Origin: Rhodococcus marinonascens NBRC 14363
GTDB lineage: Bacteria; Actinomycetota; Actinomycetes; Mycobacteriales; Mycobacteriaceae
Direction: 5' to 3'
DNA length: 64,000 nt
Assembly: GCF_001894885.1 (NCBI RefSeq)
Contig: NZ_BCXB01000003.1
Location: 124,001-188,000, forward strand
Shown: positions 7,805-18,327 of the stretch, one piece after another
How positions within the stretch are numbered: position 1 is the stretch's first letter
How the letters are laid out: the number at the start of each line of letters is the position of its first letter
Translations under genes and position numbers: made by a program
Notes under the pieces: generated by a model
Database searches by the model: none
The model's input: only the letters and a program-made list of their open reading frames with translations
What the model was told of the DNA's origin: nothing

Positions 7805-9186
7805 TTGAGTGGCACGTCGAGGCCGAGGAGAGCGTTCTCGACCACCTCGGGGAGTGCCGGGTGGATCCAGTACTGCCCCCGTGCCATCTGCTGCGCCGAG
7901 AGTCCGAAGCTCATCGCCTGGATCAGAGGCTGGATGACCGTGGGTGCCTGCACACCGATCACGTGGGCGCCCAGCAATTGCCCGGTGCCACGCTCGGCGA
8001 TGATCTTGCAGAGTCCCTCGTCGTCCTCCATCGCCCACCCGTAGGCGACGTCGCCGTACGGTTGCACCTTGACCGTCACGTCCCAGCCCGCGTCGCGTGC
8101 CTGCCGCTCGGTGAGACCGACGTGCGCAATCTGCGGGTCGGTGAACACGGCAGCGGGAACGAACCGGTGGTCGGACCGGCGCAAATCCGCCCCATCAGCC
8201 CACGCATCTTGCAGGAGGTTGTGTTGGACCACCCGGGCCTCGTGGTTGGCGACATGTTTGAGCTGATACTCCGACGAGACGTCTCCGAGCGCGAAGACTC
8301 CCTCGGCACTGGTCCGGTGGAACCCGTCGACGACCACGCGCCCGTCGTCGGCGACGGCGATCCCGCCGGCGGCTGCCCCGAGGGTGTCGCCATTGGATCG
8401 GCGTCCGGTGGCGACGAGGAGGGCGTCACCGGAGACGACAGTGCCGTCCTCGAGTTCGACTGCGACGCCGTCACCGCCTCGGCGCACGGCCGAGACGGCG
8501 TGGCCGCGGTGCACGTCCCATTTCTTCTCAGCCAGATCAGTAAACCGATGGGACACGTCGTCGTCAAGGTGTCGGAGCAGGTGAGGGCCACGCGCGATGA
8601 TCGACACCCGCGTGCCGAGCGCGGAGAACACGTGCGCGAACTCGGCGGCGATAAACCCCGCACCGATGATCACAAGGTGTTCAGGGAGTTCGGGAAGCCG
8701 CATGATGTCGTCGTTCGTGTAGTACGGCACTCCCGAATCCTGGACGACCTCGGGAATGATCGGCCGCGATCCGGCCGCGATCACCACCTGATCGGCGCTG
8801 ATGACTTGCCCGGTTCCGGTGTCGATGGTGCGTTCGCCGACGAATGTCGCGTGCCCGCGGAACAGCGTCGTATTCGGGCTGTCCTCGGCGCGGTAACGCT
8901 CACCGCCGGCGGAGATCGGGTCGATGCGGCCGAAGACCCGCTTGACGATGTCAGACCAACGCACACCCTCGAGTTGCGCATCGACACCGTATTTCCCGGA
9001 GTCGGTGACCGTACGCGCCACCTCGGCGGCGTACACGAACATCTTGGTGGGGATGCAACCCACGTTCAGGCACGTCCCGCCGTAAGTGCTCTCTTCCAGA
9101 ATCGCGATCTTCTGATCCGCGAACCGGTCGTCGGGCAGCGAGTTTCCAGAACCTGAACCGATGATCGCCAGATCGAAATGAGTCAT
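7801..9186 (-). CDS. mtr: Mycothione reductase
   Basis: A flavoprotein disulfide reductase of 461 residues that uses NADPH to reduce mycothione to mycothiol, the main low-molecular thiol of actinobacteria. Visible features are the N-terminal FAD site IIGSGSG, the redox-active CxxxxC (C39 and C44 in GGTCLNVGC), the second Rossmann site [13 protein letters not shown], the second FAD contact [17 protein letters not shown] and the C-terminal HPALPEVVE with the base histidine. Start at 9186 overlaps the stop of the upstream hydrolase (ATGA). The pairing with this hydrolase matches the Rv2854-Rv2855 neighbourhood of mycobacteria, as known from that genome. Confidence 0.92.
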   Translation of the reverse strand: MTHFDLAIIGSGSGNSLPDDRFADQKIAILEESTYGGTCLNVGCIPTKMFVYAAEVARTVTDSGKYGVDAQLEGVRWSDIVKRVFGRIDPISAGGERYRAEDSPNTTLFRGHATFVGERTIDTGTGQVISADQVVIAAGSRPIIPEVVQDSGVPYYTNDDIMRLPELPEHLVIIGAGFIAAEFAHVFSALGTRVSIIARGPHLLRHLDDDVSHRFTDLAEKKWDVHRGHAVSAVRRGGDGVAVELEDGTVVSGDALLVATGRRSNGDTLGAAAGGIAVADDGRVVVDGFHRTSAEGVFALGDVSSEYQLKHVANHEARVVQHNLLQDAWADGADLRRSDHRFVPAAVFTDPQIAHVGLTERQARDAGWDVTVKVQPYGDVAYGWAMEDDEGLCKIIAERGTGQLLGAHVIGVQAPTVIQPLIQAMSFGLSAQQMARGQYWIHPALPEVVENALLGLDVPLK

Positions 9187-10193
9187 CGGTTCGCCTCCGC
9201 AGCGTTGTGGCCGTGCAACCAGTCCAGCCATAGATCCACCTCGGTGAACGCCTTGGCCCGAGGCTCGTCGGAAGATAGGAAAACGTCGTGCCGGGCGCCG
9301 GGAATGGGCACGATCGTGGTGCGGTCACCGAGACACCCGGCCCACCGCGCGATCTGCCGGACATCGAGCACGGCGTCGGCCGTGTCGACCGCGGGATCGT
9401 AACGCGGGGCGAAGTACGACGCCTTCGACCGCAGGATCAGGGCGGGGACCCCGATGTCGAGCCCGCGGTGCAACTGTGCGTGCCCGCGTCGCACGGCGCG
9501 CAGCCACCCGAACGTCACGGGGAAGCCGCCGAGCGGCTTCCAATCCAGGTTGTAGTTCCAGATGCCGTTGCCCTCGACGTGCAGACTCACGCCGTAGGTG
9601 TCGAGGTTGGTCTTCGGGATGACGGACTTTTGCTTGACCCGACCCAGTGCTCCGACGGCCATCGTGCCCACGTTCCGCATATACGAAGGCCCCTGCAAGT
9701 CGAACCACGGGCTGTTGAGAATTACCCCGCTGATACCGAGGGCCGCAGGGCCGCCGCCCTTGCGCTGCAGACGGTTCAGCCACAGCGGCAAGACCAGGCC
9801 GCCGGTCGAATGCGCGACCAGCAGGACCTCCCCGCCATCGGTTTGGTCACGGACCAGGCGCAGCGCCTCGTTCAGTTCGGCGTCGTAGAAGGAGAGGTCG
9901 GAGACGAAGTGCGCCGTCTGCCCCGGCTCGAGTGAACGACCGCACTTGCGCAGGTCGAGTGCGAAGAACGCGTAGCCCTGCTTCGCGAAGTGCTCGGCCA
10001 TGTGCTTCTGGAAGAAATAGTCGGTGAATCCGTGGACATAGAGTACGGCGCGGCCGGTCCTCTTCGTCACTTGTGCTGGTTGATAGCGGATCAACGTCGC
10101 CTTCACCTCGCCCTCACCGTCGGGGTCGGTGCCGAGTGGAATGGTCAGCTGTTGATATCCGTCGCCGAGAACGTCGGCGGTCCATGTAGTCAC
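9183..10193 (-). CDS. Alpha/beta hydrolase (serine hydrolase, lysophospholipase-like)
   Basis: A 336-residue hydrolase with oxyanion region [18 protein letters not shown], nucleophile elbow AHSTGG (GxSxG variant with Ser in HSTGG), and a C-terminal GARHDVFLS supplying the catalytic histidine. This layout is the monoacylglycerol-lipase/lysophospholipase-like branch. It is the first gene of the minus-strand unit with mtr and the ynfA-like gene, with four-base overlaps between all three. The link with mycothione reductase is conserved in related actinobacteria, but no direct role in thiol metabolism is known to me. Confidence 0.85.
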   Translation of the reverse strand: MTTWTADVLGDGYQQLTIPLGTDPDGEGEVKATLIRYQPAQVTKRTGRAVLYVHGFTDYFFQKHMAEHFAKQGYAFFALDLRKCGRSLEPGQTAHFVSDLSFYDAELNEALRLVRDQTDGGEVLLVAHSTGGLVLPLWLNRLQRKGGGPAALGISGVILNSPWFDLQGPSYMRNVGTMAVGALGRVKQKSVIPKTNLDTYGVSLHVEGNGIWNYNLDWKPLGGFPVTFGWLRAVRRGHAQLHRGLDIGVPALILRSKASYFAPRYDPAVDTADAVLDVRQIARWAGCLGDRTTIVPIPGARHDVFLSSDEPRAKAFTEVDLWLDWLHGHNAAEANR

Positions 10194-10314
10194 AAATCAC
10201 AATCTAATAGGCGCGTTGGCGGCGCGTGGAGGCGCACAATCAGGGGAGGTAATTCCTGCATCTACGCGCGGGTAACCTGATCGGCAAACACGGCAGGCGT
10301 ATTCACGTACGGCT

Positions 10315-11859
10315 ATGGACAAGGAAGTCGATATTCCAGTGTCAGATCAGAATGCGGTAGAGACGAAAACGGATGTAGTGCTCGTAGGTGCGGGCATCAT
10401 GAGTGCGACGCTGGGAGCGATCCTGCGTCAGGTGCAGCCCGACTGGTCGATCACCACATTTGAGCGGCTCGATGCAGCGGCCGCCGAGAGCAGCGACCCG
10501 TGGAACAACGCTGGCACCGGCCACTCCGCACTGTGTGAGCTCAACTACACCCCGCAGAACTCCGACGGCAGCGTGGACGTGGCAAAGGCCGTCAACGTGA
10601 ACGAGCAGTTTCAAGTTTCGCGGCAGTTCTGGGCACACGGCGTCGAGACCGGTGTGCTGACCGAGCCCAAGGATTTCATCAACCCCGTCCCGCACGTGAG
10701 CTTTGTGCACGGCGAGGCCAACGCGAAGTACTTGCGAGCCCGCTACGCCGCGCTCGTCGGTCATCCCCTGTTCGCGGGGATGGAGTACATCGGTGACCCC
10801 GACGAGTTCGCCCGCCGACTGCCGTTGATGGCAAAGGGCCGTGACTTCAGCGATCCGATTGCCCTCAACTGGAGCAAGGACGGCACCGACGTCGACTTCG
10901 GTGCCCTCACCAAGCAACTCCTCAGCTATATCGGATCCTCCGGCGGGGTTGTCCACTTCGGGCACGAGGTCACCGATCTCACGAAGCAGTCCGACGGTAG
11001 CTGGGTGGTGAAGATCACCAACCGGCGTAACGGTGCCAAGAAGGTCGTGCGCTCGAAGTTCGTGTTTGTCGGTGCCGGTGGCGGTGCACTGCACCTGCTG
11101 CAGAAGTCGGGGATCGCAGAGGCGAAGGGCTTCGGCGGATTCCCCGTCAGCGGTGCCTTCCTGCGCTGCACCAACCCCGAGCTCATCGACGAGCACCGTG
11201 CCAAGGTCTACGGCAAGGCCGCGGTAGGCGCGCCGCCCATGTCGGTGCCGCACCTCGACACCCGCGTCATCGGCAACAAGCCCGGCCTCTTGTTCGGCCC
11301 CTACGCCGGCTGGTCGCCCAAGTTCCTCAAAGAAGGCCGTGTCACCGATCTGCCCAGCTCAGTGAAGCCGAACAATCTGCTGTCCATGCTCGGTGTCGGC
11401 GTCACCGAACTCGGCCTCGTCAAGTACCTGATCAGCGAGCTCGCGATGTCCGAGGCCGGTCGGATCGAGACCCTCCGCGAATTCGTTCCGAAGGCGCTCG
11501 GCAAGGACTGGGAACTGATCACCGCGGGTCAGCGCGTGCAAATTGTCCGCCGCGCCAAGGGCAAGGGTGGCGTTCTCGAATTCGGCACCGCCGTGGTCAA
11601 CGCAAGTGACGGAAGCCTCGCCGGACTGCTCGGCGCGTCTCCCGGTGCGTCGACCGCAGTGCCCGCCATGCTCGACGTGCTGCAGCGCTGCTTCCCGACC
11701 CGGTACGAGTCGTGGAAGCCGAAGCTCCAGGAGATGGTGCCCTCGCTGGGCGTCAAGCTGAGCGACGACAACGAAATGTTTTCGCAGGTTTGGGACTGGA
11801 CGTCGAAGGTGCTGCAGCTAGACACCAGCCATGTCGAGGATGCGTCAGTCGCGGTCTGA
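10315..11859 (+). CDS. mqo: Malate:quinone oxidoreductase
   Basis: A membrane-associated FAD enzyme oxidising malate to oxaloacetate and passing electrons to quinone, a TCA-cycle bypass of malate dehydrogenase. The N-terminal dinucleotide site is [17 protein letters not shown]; other family signatures are [19 protein letters not shown], the GGG motif [17 protein letters not shown] and the C-terminal [19 protein letters not shown]. The product is 514 residues from ATG 10315; a GTG at 10339 would give 506. It lies alone after a 121-bp gap from the divergent hydrolase gene and is followed by the acetyltransferase gene. Confidence 0.95.
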   Translation: MDKEVDIPVSDQNAVETKTDVVLVGAGIMSATLGAILRQVQPDWSITTFERLDAAAAESSDPWNNAGTGHSALCELNYTPQNSDGSVDVAKAVNVNEQFQVSRQFWAHGVETGVLTEPKDFINPVPHVSFVHGEANAKYLRARYAALVGHPLFAGMEYIGDPDEFARRLPLMAKGRDFSDPIALNWSKDGTDVDFGALTKQLLSYIGSSGGVVHFGHEVTDLTKQSDGSWVVKITNRRNGAKKVVRSKFVFVGAGGGALHLLQKSGIAEAKGFGGFPVSGAFLRCTNPELIDEHRAKVYGKAAVGAPPMSVPHLDTRVIGNKPGLLFGPYAGWSPKFLKEGRVTDLPSSVKPNNLLSMLGVGVTELGLVKYLISELAMSEAGRIETLREFVPKALGKDWELITAGQRVQIVRRAKGKGGVLEFGTAVVNASDGSLAGLLGASPGASTAVPAMLDVLQRCFPTRYESWKPKLQEMVPSLGVKLSDDNEMFSQVWDWTSKVLQLDTSHVEDASVAV

Positions 11860-11923
11860 ATTCCTGGCCGATGCGGGCGTGCGGTCGCGTGCGCTACGGG
11901 GCGTTGTGGGATAGTTGCCTGTC

Positions 11924-12454
11924 ATGACGGCAGTTGCGTTGAAGCGTTCGTGGGCGCTCGATCTCGACAACAAGACGCTCTACCAGTTGCTCGAGCTTCG
12001 TGTGCAGGTCTTCGTCGTCGAGCAGGCGTGCCCATACCCGGAACTGGACGGCCGCGATCTGCTTGTCGAAACGCGCCACTTCTGGCTCGAGCAGGACGGT
12101 CGGGCCGTCTGTAGCTTGCGCCTGCTCGAGGAACATGAAACCGGCTCAACGTCGTTCCGCATCGGGCGGCTGTGCACCGCCGCCCCTGCCCGGGGGCAGG
12201 GGCACGCCACGCGTCTCCTGCGCGCCGCGCTGGCCGAGGTGGGGGAGGCGCCGTGCCGGATCAAGGCGCAGACCTACCTCGTAGACATGTACGCACAGCA
12301 CGGTTTCACGCCGGAAGGCGAAGAGTTCGTCGAGGACGGGATCCCGCACGTCCCCATGTGGCGCGGCGGCGGTGCCGCTCGTGTTGCCGGCGGCGGTGCC
12401 GCTCGTGTTGCCGGCGAGCTCGCCGAACCAGACCCGTCGTCTTCGGGTCGGTGA
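11924..12454 (+). CDS. GNAT-family N-acetyltransferase (ElaA type)
   Basis: A 176-residue acetyltransferase with the ElaA-like core: LYQLLELRVQVFVVEQACPY at the N-terminus, the acetyl-CoA loop RGQGHATRLL and the C-terminal AQTYLVDMYAQHGFTPEGEE. Substrate is unknown. ATG at 11924 is preferred over ATG 11915 because it begins nearer the conserved segment. An oddity is the C-terminal tail made of an in-frame 24-bp tandem duplication (GGGAARVA twice, 12363-12410), followed by polar residues. In mycobacteria the same gene sits between mqo and the chelatase gene, as here. Confidence 0.85.
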   Translation: MTAVALKRSWALDLDNKTLYQLLELRVQVFVVEQACPYPELDGRDLLVETRHFWLEQDGRAVCSLRLLEEHETGSTSFRIGRLCTAAPARGQGHATRLLRAALAEVGEAPCRIKAQTYLVDMYAQHGFTPEGEEFVEDGIPHVPMWRGGGAARVAGGGAARVAGELAEPDPSSSGR

Positions 12455-12461
12455 CCGCCGA

Positions 12462-12590
12462 CTAGGGTCGGCGAATGAATGTCCGTGGGGAAGTCCTGTT
12501 CGAATCAGGCGCGGTCCCGCCACTGTGATGGATCCCTGATCTGCCGCCACGCGGCAGTCTGTCCGGTTTCCTAGCCAGATTGCCGCGGCG
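12462..12590 (+). promoter_or_regulatory. Cobalamin riboswitch
   Basis: Upstream of the chelatase gene is the conserved adenosylcobalamin aptamer core: GGGGAAGTCC, the paired TCCTG/CAGG hairpin, then GCGGTCCCGCCACTGTGATG, which contains the B12 box (GCCACTG), and later TAGCCAGAT. The chelatase start lies about 55 nt downstream. Riboswitches of this class repress when adenosylcobalamin is abundant, so the whole chelatase-cobO-cobB-cobE run is likely under B12 feedback. The boundaries are approximate. Confidence 0.9.
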
Positions 12591-12642
12591 TTCGCAACGG
12601 CCAAGCTTCCGGCGAGGAAACCGGGACGTGAAGGGATGCATC

Positions 12643-14616
12643 GTGCGCACGGATCGTGAAGTGGACCAGCCTCGACCGGACTTTTCAGCTCAACCTGATT
12701 TCTCACAGGGATTTCCGTTCAGTGCGGTCGTCGGCCAGGAACGGTTGCGACTTGCGCTCGTCCTCTGCGCGATCCATCCCGGAATCGGCGGCGTCCTCGT
12801 TCGAGGCGAGAAGGGCACGGCGAAGTCGACGGTGGTTCGCGCACTCACCGCCTTGTTACCCGCAGTCACCGACGAGGACGGGACGCGGCCCGCGCGGCTG
12901 ATCGAATTGCCCGTCGGTGCCACCGAGGACCGCGTCGTCGGCTCCCTCGATCTAGAGAAGGTCCTTCGCGACGGGGAGCGCGCGTTTCAACCCGGTCTCC
13001 TGTCGGCGGCCCATCAGGGGGTCCTCTACGTCGACGAGGTCAACTTGTTGCACGACCACCTGGTCGACGTGCTCCTCGACGCGGCGGCGATGGGCCGCGT
13101 TCACGTCGAGCGGGACGGCATCTCGCACTCGCATGCCGCCCGTTTCGTGCTGGTCGGCACCATGAACCCGGAAGAGGGCGAACTGCGGCCGCAACTGCTC
13201 GACCGATTCGGATTGGCTGTCGACGTCGCGGCGTCGCGGGATGTGGACGTGCGTATGGAGGTGGTCCGGCGACGCCTCGACTTCGAGCGTGACCCCGAGC
13301 GGTTCGCCGAGCGCTATGCCGATCAGGATGCCGCTCTCGCGGCCACGATCCTCGTGGCCCGTGACCGGCTCGACTCAGTCGAACTCGACGACATCGAGTT
13401 GCGTCGGATCGCCTCTGTCTGTGCGTCGTTCGACGTGGACGGCATGCGTGCCGATCTCGTGCTCGCCCGGACCGCGACGGCTCACGCCGCCTGGCGGGGC
13501 GCTGAAGCGGTCACGGCGGAGGATGTCCGGGTGGCAGCGGAACTCGCCCTGCCACATCGTCGCCGGCGCGACCCTTTCGACGAACCCGGACTCGACCAGG
13601 AACAACTCGACGACGCGCTCCGACAGGCGGACGAGGACGCCTCGGTCGGCGCCGAGCAACCGCCAGAGCAGGAATCAGGGACTGGACCGGAGAGTTCGGG
13701 TGGCACGGACGCCGACCCGGACGACCCCGACGACCCGGACGACCCCGACGACCCAGACGACCCGGACGGACCGGGAGGCGGGACTCCGCCGCCCGCCCCA
13801 CCTGAGCGTCCGGCCGGGCCGACCGGAACCCAGTTCACCACCAAGCTTCTCGAGGTGCCCGGAGTCGGCGAAGGAGCGCCGGGCCGGCGTTCCCGCGCGC
13901 GCTCCTCTCGTGGCCGTGCAGTGCGCTCCACCTCGGACCAGGGCCACGGCCTGCATCTGGTGGGCACACTCTTCGCGGCGGCCGGCCAACAGGTTGCCCG
14001 CGGCCGAACCGCCGGTCGGATGATCCTGGACTCTGCCGATCTGCGCGGTGCGATCCGCGAGGGTCGCGAGGGCAACCTCGTCGTGTTCGTCGTGGACGCG
14101 TCGGGGTCGATGGCCGCGCGCGATCGGCTTTCGGCCGTCACCGGGGCCGTCGTCTCACTTCTGCGTGACGCCTACCAGCGCCGGGACAAGGTCGCCGTGA
14201 TCACCGTGCGGGGACGTTCGACTGAACTCGTCCTGCCGCCCACCTCGTCCGTCGATATCGCTGTCCGCCGCCTGCGAGGAATGAAGACAGGTGGAAAATC
14301 TCCTCTGGCAGAAGGCTTTCTGCGTGCCAGGGAGGTCGTGTTGCGGGAACGTTTGCGCGATCCGCAGCGCCGGGCTCTCGTCGTCGCCCTGACGGATGGG
14401 CGGGCGACGGGCGGCAAAGATGCGTTGCACCGTGCAAAGGTGGCCGCGGGACTTCTCGCCGACAGCGCCGTCGCCTCGGTGGTCGTCGACTGTGAGACGG
14501 GCATGGTCCGACTGGGACTGGCCTCGGAACTCGCTCGCTTGCTGCGAGGCGGATACGTCCGCCTCGGCGAACTGTCCGCCCAGCAGGTCGCGGGTGTCGT
14601 CCGAGCCGCGGCGTAA
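12643..14616 (+). CDS. ChlI/ChlD-type chelatase ATPase (putative cobaltochelatase subunit)
   Basis: A 657-residue fusion of the two accessory chelatase subunits. Residues about 27-330 are an AAA+ ATPase (Walker [10 protein letters not shown] at 55-63, [20 protein letters not shown] as Walker B region). A charged linker with DPDD repeats and Pro/Gly follows at about 340-400. The C-terminus is a VWA domain with a MIDAS motif DASGSM near 485. Such proteins drive metal insertion into tetrapyrroles with a large catalytic subunit (CobN/ChlH) not in this window. The cobalamin riboswitch upstream and cobO/cobB downstream favour cobalt over magnesium. GTG at 12643 has AGGGA 8 nt upstream. Confidence 0.88.
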   Translation: MRTDREVDQPRPDFSAQPDFSQGFPFSAVVGQERLRLALVLCAIHPGIGGVLVRGEKGTAKSTVVRALTALLPAVTDEDGTRPARLIELPVGATEDRVVGSLDLEKVLRDGERAFQPGLLSAAHQGVLYVDEVNLLHDHLVDVLLDAAAMGRVHVERDGISHSHAARFVLVGTMNPEEGELRPQLLDRFGLAVDVAASRDVDVRMEVVRRRLDFERDPERFAERYADQDAALAATILVARDRLDSVELDDIELRRIASVCASFDVDGMRADLVLARTATAHAAWRGAEAVTAEDVRVAAELALPHRRRRDPFDEPGLDQEQLDDALRQADEDASVGAEQPPEQESGTGPESSGGTDADPDDPDDPDDPDDPDDPDGPGGGTPPPAPPERPAGPTGTQFTTKLLEVPGVGEGAPGRRSRARSSRGRAVRSTSDQGHGLHLVGTLFAAAGQQVARGRTAGRMILDSADLRGAIREGREGNLVVFVVDASGSMAARDRLSAVTGAVVSLLRDAYQRRDKVAVITVRGRSTELVLPPTSSVDIAVRRLRGMKTGGKSPLAEGFLRAREVVLRERLRDPQRRALVVALTDGRATGGKDALHRAKVAAGLLADSAVASVVVDCETGMVRLGLASELARLLRGGYVRLGELSAQQVAGVVRAAA

Positions 14617-14648
14617 TCCCAACGCGAACCGGCAGGAGAAGGCAAGAC

Positions 14649-15263
14649 ATGCCCAAGGGTGTTCCCGAGAACGTTCCGCAGGACGGACTCACCACGCGGC
14701 AGCGTCGCAATGCGCCCGTGTTCGCAGTTCACACCGGAGCAGGGAAAGGAAAGTCGACGGCGGCGTTCGGTATGGCGTTGCGTGCGTGGAACCAGGGCTT
14801 CGACGTCGGGGTGTTCCAATTCGTGAAGAGCGCCAAGTGGAAGGTGGGAGAGGAAGCCGCCTTCCGCGCCCTCGGGCAACTGCACGAGGACACCGGTGTC
14901 GGCGGCGCAGTGCAGTGGCACAAGATGGGTGAAGGCTGGTCGTGGACGCGCAAACACGGCAGCGAGGAAGATCACGCCGCCGCGGCCGCCGAGGGGTGGC
15001 GTGAGATCGCCCGCAGGCTGGCATCCGAGGAACACCGGTTCTATGTGCTCGACGAGTTCACGTATCCGCTGAAGTGGGGGTGGGTGGACGTCGACGAGGT
15101 AGTCGAGGTCCTGCGGAACCGCCCCGGCAACCAGCACGTGGTTATCACCGGCCGGGATGCGCCGCAGGCGCTGATCGACGCTGCGGATCTGGTGACGGAG
15201 ATGACCAAGATCAAGCACCCAATGGATGCAGGCCGAAAAGGCCAGCGAGGGATCGAGTGGTGA
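14649..15263 (+). CDS. cobO: Cob(I)yrinic acid a,c-diamide adenosyltransferase
   Basis: CobO transfers the 5'-deoxyadenosyl group of ATP to reduced cobyrinic acid a,c-diamide. The P-loop GAGKGKST is at residues 30-37, followed by the family segments FQFVKSAKWKVGE, WTRKHGSEEDH and FYVLDEFTYPLKWGWVD. Length is 204 residues. A 32-bp gap separates it from the chelatase gene, with a GGCAGGAGAAGG ribosome site. Its TGA overlaps the GTG of cobB by four bases, so both should be translated together under the upstream B12 riboswitch. Confidence 0.94.
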   Translation: MPKGVPENVPQDGLTTRQRRNAPVFAVHTGAGKGKSTAAFGMALRAWNQGFDVGVFQFVKSAKWKVGEEAAFRALGQLHEDTGVGGAVQWHKMGEGWSWTRKHGSEEDHAAAAAEGWREIARRLASEEHRFYVLDEFTYPLKWGWVDVDEVVEVLRNRPGNQHVVITGRDAPQALIDAADLVTEMTKIKHPMDAGRKGQRGIEW

Positions 15264-16669
15264 CTACGCTTGACGCGGTTCCGGCGGTGGTCATCGCGGC
15301 ACCCGCATCGGGAAGTGGAAAGACCACTGTTGCAACAGGGTTGATCGGAGCGCTACGGGAGTCGGGCCGTGTGGTGGCGCCGTTCAAGATCGGCCCCGAC
15401 TACATCGACCCCGGCTATCACGGACTTGCCGCGCGGCGGCCCGGCCGCAACCTCGATCCGGTGATGGTGGGCACATCGCGGATCGCCCCGCTGTTTCGTC
15501 ATGGCAGTTCCGGCTGCGACATCGCGGTGGTCGAGGGCGTCATGGGATTGTTCGACGGGAAGATCGACGCGGGCTCGCACGAGCCCTCGGCCGAGGGCTC
15601 GACAGCCCAGGTAGCGGCGCTGCTCGGCGCACCCGTCGTACTGGTGGTCGATGCTCGCGGGCACAGCCAGAGCCTGGCGGCCGTGCTGCACGGCTTCTCG
15701 ACCTTCGACTCCGGGGTGCGCATCGGCGGCGTGATCCTCAACCGGGTCGGGAGTCCCCGGCACGAGCAGGTGCTTAGGCAGGCGTGCGAACGCATCGGGC
15801 TACCCGTACTGGGCGTGGTCCCGCGCATGGCCGAACTGGCGGTCCCGTCCCGCCACCTCGGTCTGATCCCGGCTGCCGAACACGGCGCCGCCGCGGTGAA
15901 CGCCGTCGACGCGATGACTCGCCTCGCTGCGCGCCACCTCGACCTTTCCGCGATCAGCACCCTCGCGTCCTCGACTGTCGACGGAGCAGCGTGGGATCCC
16001 GCTGCCGAGGTCGGACCGGTTGCGCCCGGTGACCGTCCGGTCGTGGCGATGGCGGGCGGCCGGGCCTTCACCTTCGGGTACGCCGAACATCGCGAACTCC
16101 TGGACGCGGCGGGCGCAGAAGTGGTCACGTTCGACCCGTTGCACGACGAGCTGCCGGTGGGCACGCGCGGCGTTGTACTTCCCGGTGGATTCCCCGAGGA
16201 ATACGCCGTCACGCTTGCCGAGAACACCGCACTGCTGACGCAGATACGAGAGCGTGCGGCCGCGGGAGCGCCGATACACGCGGAGTGCGCAGGCCTGCTC
16301 TACCTCGCGCGCAGCCTGGACGGCCGCGCGATGGCCTCCGTGATCGGAGTCGATGCGTCGTTCGGGTCACACCTGACGCTGGGCTATCGCGAGGCCGTCG
16401 CGCTGACGGACTCGTCACTCTTCACCGTGGGTGAGCGGGTGGTCGGTCACGAGTTTCATCGCACATCTCTCGCCGACTCCGACGTCGACAGCGGGGCCGC
16501 AGGGTTCGCCCCTGCCTGGGGCTGGCGGCCCTGGGACGGCGCGCCTGCCCGCGAAGGTTTCGTGGGAGACGGAGTGCACGCGTCCTACCTGCACACCCAC
16601 CCTGCGGGTCATCCGGGGGCGATCGCACGATTCGTGGCCGCGGCGCGGGCGTTCTCTGCTCATGGCTGA
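15260..16669 (+). CDS. cobB: Cobyrinic acid a,c-diamide synthase (glutamine-hydrolysing)
   Basis: This enzyme (CobB/CbiA) amidates carboxylates a and c of (hydrogeno)byrinic acid with glutamine and ATP. An N-terminal P-loop domain starts VVIAAPASGSGKTTVATGL; FKIGPDYIDPGYH and VVEGVMGLFDG are family signatures. The C-terminal class I glutaminase has its nucleophile cysteine in PIHAECAGLLYLA, and the HEFHRTS segment follows. The start is GTG at 15260, overlapping the cobO stop. Length is 469 residues, normal. The next gene begins 8 bases inside its 3' end. Confidence 0.94.
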   Translation: MTTLDAVPAVVIAAPASGSGKTTVATGLIGALRESGRVVAPFKIGPDYIDPGYHGLAARRPGRNLDPVMVGTSRIAPLFRHGSSGCDIAVVEGVMGLFDGKIDAGSHEPSAEGSTAQVAALLGAPVVLVVDARGHSQSLAAVLHGFSTFDSGVRIGGVILNRVGSPRHEQVLRQACERIGLPVLGVVPRMAELAVPSRHLGLIPAAEHGAAAVNAVDAMTRLAARHLDLSAISTLASSTVDGAAWDPAAEVGPVAPGDRPVVAMAGGRAFTFGYAEHRELLDAAGAEVVTFDPLHDELPVGTRGVVLPGGFPEEYAVTLAENTALLTQIRERAAAGAPIHAECAGLLYLARSLDGRAMASVIGVDASFGSHLTLGYREAVALTDSSLFTVGERVVGHEFHRTSLADSDVDSGAAGFAPAWGWRPWDGAPAREGFVGDGVHASYLHTHPAGHPGAIARFVAAARAFSAHG

Positions 16670-17042
16670 CATCTGTGTCGGCATCGGTTTTCGCGCCGGA
16701 GCCGGCAGCGAGGACCTCCTCGCGGCGGTCCGGCATCTGCTGACCTCCGCGAATTTGGATTCGGACACGACCCTCTGTTGCTTCGGCACCCTCGCCCGCA
16801 AGGCGAGCGAACCCGCGGTACTCGGCGCTGCGTCTGTGTGGGGGGTTCCGGTCCTGGGATTCGGTGCCGGGGAACTCGCCGCCGTCACCGTTCCGAATCC
16901 GTCGAACCGGGTGTACTCGGAGACGGGATCGTCGAGCGTGGCGGAAGCGGCGGCCGTGCTCGGTGCAGGGGGTGGACCCCTGATCGTGACCAAGTCGTCC
17001 GAGAATGGCGTCGTCGTCGCGGCAGCCCGTAAAGTTTCGTAG
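16662..17042 (+). CDS. cobE: CobE/CbiG C-terminal domain protein
   Basis: A 126-residue protein equal to the C-terminal CobE/GbiG domain: GIGFRAGAGSEDLLAAV at the start, then TLARKASEPAV, the segment VLGFGAGELAAV, SNRVYSETGSSSVAEAAA and PLIVTKSSENGVVVAAA. In fused CbiG this domain accompanies precorrin-5/cobalt-precorrin-5 handling; stand-alone CobE is required for aerobic cobalamin synthesis in some bacteria but its exact activity is less clear. ATG at 16662 overlaps cobB by 8 bases, so it is part of the cob operon. Confidence 0.82.
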   Translation: MADICVGIGFRAGAGSEDLLAAVRHLLTSANLDSDTTLCCFGTLARKASEPAVLGAASVWGVPVLGFGAGELAAVTVPNPSNRVYSETGSSSVAEAAAVLGAGGGPLIVTKSSENGVVVAAARKVS

Positions 17043-17089
17043 GTTCGAAAGGACACTTGCAGAATTTTCAAGAGAAACGAGGAGAACGC

Positions 17090-18316
17090 GTGCCTGCTGC
17101 CACCGGAGACGAGACCAACTATCTGGTCGGACTCAACTTGGCCGATCGTCGTGTGGTCGTAGTCGGTGGCGGAACCGTGGCCCAACGCAGGCTGGGATCC
17201 TTGATCGCCTCGGGCGCGCGCGTTCATCTGATCAGTCGCGCGGTTACGCCCGCGGTCGAGGGGATGGCGACGGCTGGGCAGATCACGGTGGAACTGCGCG
17301 AGTACCGAGACGGTGACCTCGACGGTGCCTGGTATGCCATCGCCTGCACCAACGAGCCGGATACCAACGCGGCGATCGTCGCCGAAGCCGAGCGGTACCG
17401 GATTTTCTGCGTCCGTGCCGACAACGCCCGCCGAGGCACGGCCGTCACACCGGCAAGCGCACGTTACGACGGCATGAGCATCGGCGTCCTGGCGGGTGGT
17501 GATCATCGCCGGTCCGCGAAGGTGCGAACCGCACTGGTGGAGGGTCTGCAATCGGGTGCCGTCGCCGACACCGCCGAGGCGTTGTCCGCCGGTGTCGCGC
17601 TCGTCGGCGGCGGCCCGGGGGATCCCGACCTGATCACGGTGCGCGGCCGGCGTCTACTCGCCCGCGCGGACGTCGTCGTGGCCGACCGCCTGGCCCCGCC
17701 GGAGTTGCTCGCCGAACTGGGATCGGACGTCGAGGTGATCGACGCCGCGAAGATCCCCTACGGTCGCGCGATGGCCCAGGAGGCGATCAACGCCACCCTC
17801 ATCGAGGGCGCGAGGGCAGGAAAGTTCGTGGTTCGACTCAAGGGCGGCGATCCGTACGTGTTCGGGCGCGGGTACGAGGAGCTCGAGGCGTGCGCCGCGG
17901 CGGGTGTGCCGGTCACCGTCGTTCCTGGAATCACCAGCGCAATCTCGGTGCCCTCTGCCGCCGGCATTCCGGTGACGCATCGAGGCGTCACGCACGAGTT
18001 CGTCGTCGTCAGCGGTCACGTCGCCCCCGACCACCCGGATTCTCTCGTCGACTGGACCGCACTGGCCCGGTTGAAGGGCACGATTGTGTTGCTGATGGCC
18101 GTCGAACGCATCGAAGCCTTCGCGGCGGTTCTCATGCAGGGCGGGCGGGCCGCTGATACCCCGGCCACGGTCATCCAGGAGGGCACGCTGCGAACGCAGC
18201 GCACGCTGCGCGCCGATCTGCAGACCGTCGCCGGGCGCGTCAAGGAGGAACAGATCCGTCCGCCCGCCATCGTGGTGATCGGACCGGTCGCCGGGTTTTC
18301 TGTGGACGCTGGGTAA
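17090..18316 (+). CDS. cysG: Uroporphyrinogen-III C-methyltransferase with CysG-type N-domain
   Basis: A 408-residue bifunctional protein. Residues about 8-150 form the precorrin-2 dehydrogenase/sirohydrochlorin domain, with the NAD site VVVVGGGTVAQRRLGSL. Residues about 165-400 form the SAM-dependent methyltransferase that makes precorrin-2 from uroporphyrinogen III: LVGGGPGDPDLITVRG, VRLKGGDPYVFGRG, and VVPGITSAISVPSAAGIPVT. It feeds siroheme and cobalamin synthesis. The GTG at 17090 has GAGGAGA 7 nt upstream and gives the expected length; the ATG at 17057 would add 11 residues without a better ribosome site. A 47-bp gap after cobE may hold its own promoter. Confidence 0.92.
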   Translation: MPAATGDETNYLVGLNLADRRVVVVGGGTVAQRRLGSLIASGARVHLISRAVTPAVEGMATAGQITVELREYRDGDLDGAWYAIACTNEPDTNAAIVAEAERYRIFCVRADNARRGTAVTPASARYDGMSIGVLAGGDHRRSAKVRTALVEGLQSGAVADTAEALSAGVALVGGGPGDPDLITVRGRRLLARADVVVADRLAPPELLAELGSDVEVIDAAKIPYGRAMAQEAINATLIEGARAGKFVVRLKGGDPYVFGRGYEELEACAAAGVPVTVVPGITSAISVPSAAGIPVTHRGVTHEFVVVSGHVAPDHPDSLVDWTALARLKGTIVLLMAVERIEAFAAVLMQGGRAADTPATVIQEGTLRTQRTLRADLQTVAGRVKEEQIRPPAIVVIGPVAGFSVDAG

Positions 18317-18327
18317 CGTGACCCCCC

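Noticed and set aside
7648-9156. 502-codon plus-strand ORF opposite mtr
   Set aside because: Shadow of mycothione reductase, which has complete catalytic motifs.
13715-13775. Asp-Pro repeat in the chelatase gene as a CRISPR-like array
   Set aside because: Short 6-12-bp units in frame inside a coding linker, without spacers.
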